In this document: positions 60,811 to 64,000 of the stretch, piece by piece | Position numbering within the stretch: position 1 is the first letter of the stretch | Layout: every line of letters starts with the position of its first letter | From: Flavobacterium tructae | GTDB taxonomy: Bacteria; Bacteroidota; Bacteroidia; Flavobacteriales; Flavobacteriaceae | Assembly: GCF_002217475.1 (NCBI RefSeq) | Contig: NZ_MUHH01000036.1 | Location: 1 to 64,000 of the forward strand | Length of the DNA: 64,000 nucleotides | Direction of reading: 5' to 3' | Program-made: the position numbers and the translations under genes | The notes under the pieces: generated by a model | Databases searched by the model: none | What the model was told of the DNA's origin: nothing | What the model saw: the letters and a program-made list of their open reading frames with translations, nothing else

Positions 60811-60840
60811 TCAATATCAATGGCAATTTCAAAAATCAAT
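60811..60840 (+). repeat. left arm of inverted repeat around the four-helix-bundle gene
   Basis: The 30-bp arm begins TCAATATCAATGGCAATTTC and ends AAAAATCAAT. It is complementary to 61262-61291 at 27 of 30 positions and ends eight bases before the ATG of the enclosed gene. Confidence 0.65.
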
Positions 60841-60847
60841 TATATAA

Positions 60848-61195
60848 ATGGAAAAAATATTCAATTTTGAGGATCGATTAGTTCGTTTTGCCGGAGAATG
60901 TATTTTCTTTACAAGACAATTAGAGAAGTTATTCGAAAATGAATATTACAAAAATCAATTGATTAGATCATCCGGAAGTGCTTCACTGAATTTTGGAGAA
61001 GCACAAGGCTCAATTACAGATAAAGATTTTATTTTTAAACTTTCTTTAGTTGTAAAAGAACTTAAGGAATCCAGAAATTCGCTAAAAATTTTAGATTATA
61101 TAAAAGAAGGTGATAATAACAAAAGGGACAAACTTCTAATTGAAGTTGAACAACTTATCGCAATTTCATCAAAAATGATAATAAATAAAAGATAA
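60848..61195 (+). CDS. four-helix-bundle protein (23S rRNA IVS-encoded type)
   Basis: 115 residues with the family pattern 'FAGECIFFTRQLEK', 'QLIRSSGSASLNFGEAQGS' and 'FIFKLSLVVKELKESR' (pieces). Relatives are encoded within 23S rRNA intervening sequences and as orphan chromosomal copies; their function is unknown. This copy is enclosed by a 30-bp imperfect inverted repeat and splits the yggS-exonuclease interval, which suggests insertion as a unit. Confidence 0.88.
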   Translation: MEKIFNFEDRLVRFAGECIFFTRQLEKLFENEYYKNQLIRSSGSASLNFGEAQGSITDKDFIFKLSLVVKELKESRNSLKILDYIKEGDNNKRDKLLIEVEQLIAISSKMIINKR

Positions 61196-61293
61196 TTTTT
61201 CAATGACAATTACAATAGCAATTGCAAATTTCAATTTTTAATATTGATTTTTAGCATTGACATTGATTTTTGAAATTGATATTGACATTGAAA
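61196..61293. repeat. low-complexity tract with right arm of the inverted repeat
   Basis: A first half in CAATGACAATTACAATAGC words and a second half in ATTGACATTGATTTTTG words are mutually complementary. The last 30 bp (61262-61291) also complement the arm before the four-helix-bundle gene. It ends at the ATG of the exonuclease fusion. Confidence 0.6.
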
Positions 61294-62655
61294 ATGTACG
61301 CAATACTAGACATAGAAACCACTGGAGGCCAGTTTAATGAAGAAGGAATTACCGAAATAGCCATTTACAAATTTGATGGCCACGAGGTAATTGACCAGTT
61401 CATTAGCCTTGTCAATCCTGAAATTCCGATTCAGCCCTTCGTGGTGAAATTAACTGGAATCAATAATGCTATGTTGCGGTCTGCTCCTAAATTTTTTGAA
61501 GTTGCTAAACGAATTATAGAAATCACTACAGATTGTATAATTGTAGCACACAACGCTTCTTTTGATTACCGAATTTTACGCACAGAATTCAGACGTTTGG
61601 GTTACAATTTTGAAGCCAGAACCCTCTGTACAGTCGAACTTGCCAAAAAATTAATTCCGGATCAGCCTTCCTATAGTTTAGGAAAACTGGTGCGAGCACT
61701 TGGAATTCCAATGGCAGACAGACATCGTGCCAGCGGAGATGCAATGGCAACTACCAAGCTGTTTAAAATGCTTCTGGAAAAAGACCTGGAAAAAACCATT
61801 GTAAAAGATTTTATCAAACTGGAAGTAGAAAAAGGAATTGCTCCAAAATTTCTGGATATTCTGGCACAAATGCCTGCTAAAACCGGTGTTTATTACATTT
61901 ACAATGAAGGCGGGACTCTAATCTACATTGGAAAAAGCCAAAACATCAAAAAAAGAGTCAATCAACATTTTACGGGAATCACCACCAAAAGCAAAAAAAT
62001 TCAGGCCGAAGTTTTTACTATCACCTATGATGAAACGGGAAGCGAATTAATTGCGCTCTTAAAAGAAAGTGAAGAAATAAAAATAAATCGTCCCAAATAC
62101 AATCGTTCACAACGAAAAACGATCTTTCAGTATGCTTTATATGCAGAGAGAGACACTAATGGTTATATCAATTTAAAGCTTGAAAAAGCAGACGGTCGTA
62201 AAAAAGAAATTACCTCATTTGGTACTTTGCAGGAAGGCAAAAATGCTCTGTTCAGATTTACGTCAAAATACCATTTATGCCAAAAGCTAACAGGACTTTA
62301 TCAAACCAAAAAAGAGTGTTTTCAATATAAAATCAAAGAATGTGATGGTGCCTGTATTCAAGAAGTAACGCCTGAAGTTTACAATGCCCGTGTACAACAA
62401 TTTATCACAGAAAACAGTTTCGAAAATAAAAGCATGATTTTGCTGGACAGAGGCCGAAATGTCAACGAAAGGAGTGCCATTTTAATTGAAAATGGCCTTT
62501 ATAAAGGATATGCCTTTTACGATCTAAATTATCAGATTACAAACATCGAGATTCTAAAAAATATTTTAATTCCGATGCAGCATAATCGTGATGTGAAAAA
62601 CATTATTCAGAGTTACCTCCGAAAGAGTAAATCAATAAAGGTTCTTCATTTTTAA
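61294..62655 (+). CDS. DEDD exonuclease-GIY-YIG endonuclease fusion (DnaQ-UvrC/Cho-like)
   Basis: 453 residues. Residues 1-165 are a DnaQ-like 3'-5' exonuclease with D6 and E8 in AILDIETTGG, ExoII 'VAHNASFDYRIL' and the ExoIII His/Asp in 'DRHRASGDAM'. Residues 198-280 are a GIY-YIG nuclease (GVYYIYNEGGTLIYIGKS). The rest resembles the UvrC/Cho region that binds DNA. A repair role, probably an alternative excision nuclease, is inferred. The ATG at 61294 is taken; a TTG eight codons earlier falls in the repeat. Confidence 0.92.
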   Translation: MYAILDIETTGGQFNEEGITEIAIYKFDGHEVIDQFISLVNPEIPIQPFVVKLTGINNAMLRSAPKFFEVAKRIIEITTDCIIVAHNASFDYRILRTEFRRLGYNFEARTLCTVELAKKLIPDQPSYSLGKLVRALGIPMADRHRASGDAMATTKLFKMLLEKDLEKTIVKDFIKLEVEKGIAPKFLDILAQMPAKTGVYYIYNEGGTLIYIGKSQNIKKRVNQHFTGITTKSKKIQAEVFTITYDETGSELIALLKESEEIKINRPKYNRSQRKTIFQYALYAERDTNGYINLKLEKADGRKKEITSFGTLQEGKNALFRFTSKYHLCQKLTGLYQTKKECFQYKIKECDGACIQEVTPEVYNARVQQFITENSFENKSMILLDRGRNVNERSAILIENGLYKGYAFYDLNYQITNIEILKNILIPMQHNRDVKNIIQSYLRKSKSIKVLHF

Positions 62656-62685
62656 CACTGCAAAACTTTCCTTATCTTCGTGAGG

Positions 62686-63525
62686 ATGAAAAAAATAAAA
62701 TCAAAATACGAAATCTTCCGGGAAAAAGTCAAAATCATCCTCTACGGGACAGATACATTTTTAGGAAAAATGTTTGATTTGGTTCTGCTTGGATTGATCT
62801 TACTGAGCGTTATTTTGATTATGATGGAAACCGTTCAGGGAATCAATCAAAAATACCATACTCAACTTATTATCTGCGAATGGATTATCACCGTATTTTT
62901 CACCATTGAATATGTACTTCGAATAATTTCAATTCAAAAACCAATCCGATATATTTTTAGTTTTTACGGAATTATTGATTTAATGGCAGTTCTGCCAATG
63001 TATTTATCGATATTTTTCCCCGGAGCAAGTGTGCTTTCCATAATAAGAGCCTTACGTTTCTTTAGATTGTTTAAAATCCTGCATATCCCGCAAATTTCAC
63101 ATCAGTCTATTCAACTTCGGGAAGCCATCGAAGCCAGTAAAGAGAAAATCCTTGTTTTTATTTACTTCGTATTGATCAGCACCATTATAATCGGTTCGAT
63201 TATGTATCTGGTCGAAGGTAAAGAATCCGGCTTTACAAGTATCCCAATGAGTATTTATTGGACGATTGTTACCTTAACCACGGTAGGTTACGGCGACATT
63301 TCTCCGCAGACTCCTCTTGGTCAGTTTATTGCTGCCTTTGTCATGATTTTAGGTTACGGAATTATAGCTGTTCCTACCGGAATTGTAACGGCTGAATTTG
63401 CAAAAAGCAGTCTAAAAAACAGTGTCATAAGCAGCAAAAAAACATGCAAAAATTGCAAGGCACAGGTACATTTTGATCATGCACAATATTGCTTTGAATG
63501 TGGAACGAAATTGCCGAACAATTAA
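62686..63525 (+). CDS. voltage-gated-type potassium channel with C-terminal zinc ribbon
   Basis: 279 residues. Six membrane segments: an S1-S4 sensor-like part with S4 'IRALRFFRLFKIL', then pore helices with the K+ selectivity filter TVGYGD at T199-D204. After S6 a cytosolic tail has four cysteines, C254/C257 and C269/C272 (CKNC...CFEC), a zinc-ribbon pattern. This may sense metal or redox state and gate the channel (inference). The ATG at 62686 is chosen over a GTG two codons upstream. Confidence 0.92.
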   Translation: MKKIKSKYEIFREKVKIILYGTDTFLGKMFDLVLLGLILLSVILIMMETVQGINQKYHTQLIICEWIITVFFTIEYVLRIISIQKPIRYIFSFYGIIDLMAVLPMYLSIFFPGASVLSIIRALRFFRLFKILHIPQISHQSIQLREAIEASKEKILVFIYFVLISTIIIGSIMYLVEGKESGFTSIPMSIYWTIVTLTTVGYGDISPQTPLGQFIAAFVMILGYGIIAVPTGIVTAEFAKSSLKNSVISSKKTCKNCKAQVHFDHAQYCFECGTKLPNN

Positions 63526-63610
63526 TTCAACAAAAATTTCTCCATCTCATTTTTATTAAAAGTTAAACCCTGCAAGTCTAAGGTTTTACCACCATTAAGA
63601 CTAAAAAAAT

Positions 63611-64000
63611 ATGAAATATCTAATTACCATCGTCGGACCAACAGCAATAGGCAAAACAGCTTTAAGCATTGCTCTGGCACAACATTTTAATTGTGAGATA
63701 ATCTCCTGCGACAGTCGTCAGTTTTTTAAAGAAATGACAATTGGTACCGCAGTTCCTACTCCCGAAGAATTACAATCAGCGACACATCATTTTATACAGA
63801 ATAAATCTATTTTCGAAAATTATACTGTTGGTGACTACGAAAAAGAGGCGCTTTTAAAGTTAGAAGAATTATTCTCAAAAAATGATTTCGCTATATTGAT
63901 TGGCGGTTCAGGATTGTACGTTGATGCCATTTTAAAAGGATTCGATGAATTTCCGGAAATTGATCCTGAAATACGTTCTGACATAAACGCAAACTACGAA
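63611..64000 (+). CDS. miaA: tRNA dimethylallyltransferase, 5' part
   Basis: Adds the isopentenyl group to A37 of tRNAs reading U-starting codons. The 130 codons in the window read MKYLITIVGPTAIGKTALS (P-loop), 'IISCDSRQFFKEMTIGTAVP' and 'AILIGGSGLYVDAIL', which are unmistakable MiaA blocks. The gene runs off the right edge and has no stop in the window. MiaE (14235) acts later on the same base. Confidence 0.93.
   Translation, partial: MKYLITIVGPTAIGKTALSIALAQHFNCEIISCDSRQFFKEMTIGTAVPTPEELQSATHHFIQNKSIFENYTVGDYEKEALLKLEELFSKNDFAILIGGSGLYVDAILKGFDEFPEIDPEIRSDINANYE

Noticed and set aside
1..64000. Defence island, prophage or secondary-metabolite cluster
   Set aside because: Apart from the lone Fic fusion and the four-helix-bundle gene there are no nuclease, helicase, integrase, capsid, NRPS or PKS genes. 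The content is housekeeping and envelope genes.

Overview
The window is a contiguous piece of a Bacteroidota chromosome, most likely Flavobacterium. The evidence is low GC, few Shine-Dalgarno sites with A-rich leaders before starts, TAnnTTTG-type -7 boxes, a type IX secretion (T9SS) C-terminal domain, SusC-independent surface lipoproteins, a bacillithiol-type YtxJ, a DUF3575 porin-like protein, and the flavobacterial arginine cluster. It is mainly core genome: there is no prophage, no CRISPR array, no complete insertion sequence, and no rRNA or tRNA gene that I can see.

Layout. 0-9.5 kb: an acyl-CoA oxidase-like dehydrogenase, a palindrome-rich gap, a divergent EamA transporter/MocR regulator pair, a bestrophin-like channel with a UspA-like protein, and an OmpR-type two-component pair. 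9.6-18.9 kb: central metabolism (aspA, guaC, glyA, fahA), the tRNA hydroxylase miaE, and agmatine deiminase. 19-28 kb: cell-surface genes (choice-of-anchor I lipoprotein, OmpA-family protein, small lipoprotein, DUF808 protein) and the second agmatine enzyme. This part ends in a tandemly duplicated constant-N/variable-C surface gene beside a T9SS-sorted protein. 28-33.7 kb: clpB, ytxJ and a DUF2157-type membrane pair. 33.9-45.3 kb: a ten-gene minus-strand arginine/proline operon (GNAT-argG-argC-argD-proA-proB-argF'-argB-argE-argH) behind a good promoter and a long leader. The carbamoyltransferase carries Ser where the acetyl-specific enzyme has Glu, which predicts a succinylated pathway. 45.4-56 kb: M1 peptidase, aldose epimerase-like protein, GNAT, envelope proteins, VF530, smpB, an HTH-Fic fusion, pcm, and a prolyl oligopeptidase. 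56-64 kb: a LytS/LytTR two-component pair with a tiny membrane ORF, an oxidoreductase, 3-hydroxyacyl-CoA dehydrogenase, YggS, a four-helix-bundle gene bracketed by inverted repeats, an exonuclease-GIY-YIG fusion, a voltage-gated-type K+ channel with a zinc ribbon, and the 5' part of miaA.

The most unusual signal lies between genes. Many gaps are filled with quasi-periodic low-complexity sequence, each gap in its own short-word 'dialect' and often folding back as an inverted repeat. In the arginine operon such tracts separate six of the co-oriented genes. Other repeat classes are a three-palindrome composite element, two copies of an AGCCCC...AGCGGGA structured element, and perfect or near-perfect long hairpins. 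Proteins were assigned by motif and family resemblance only. No database search or folding calculation was run.
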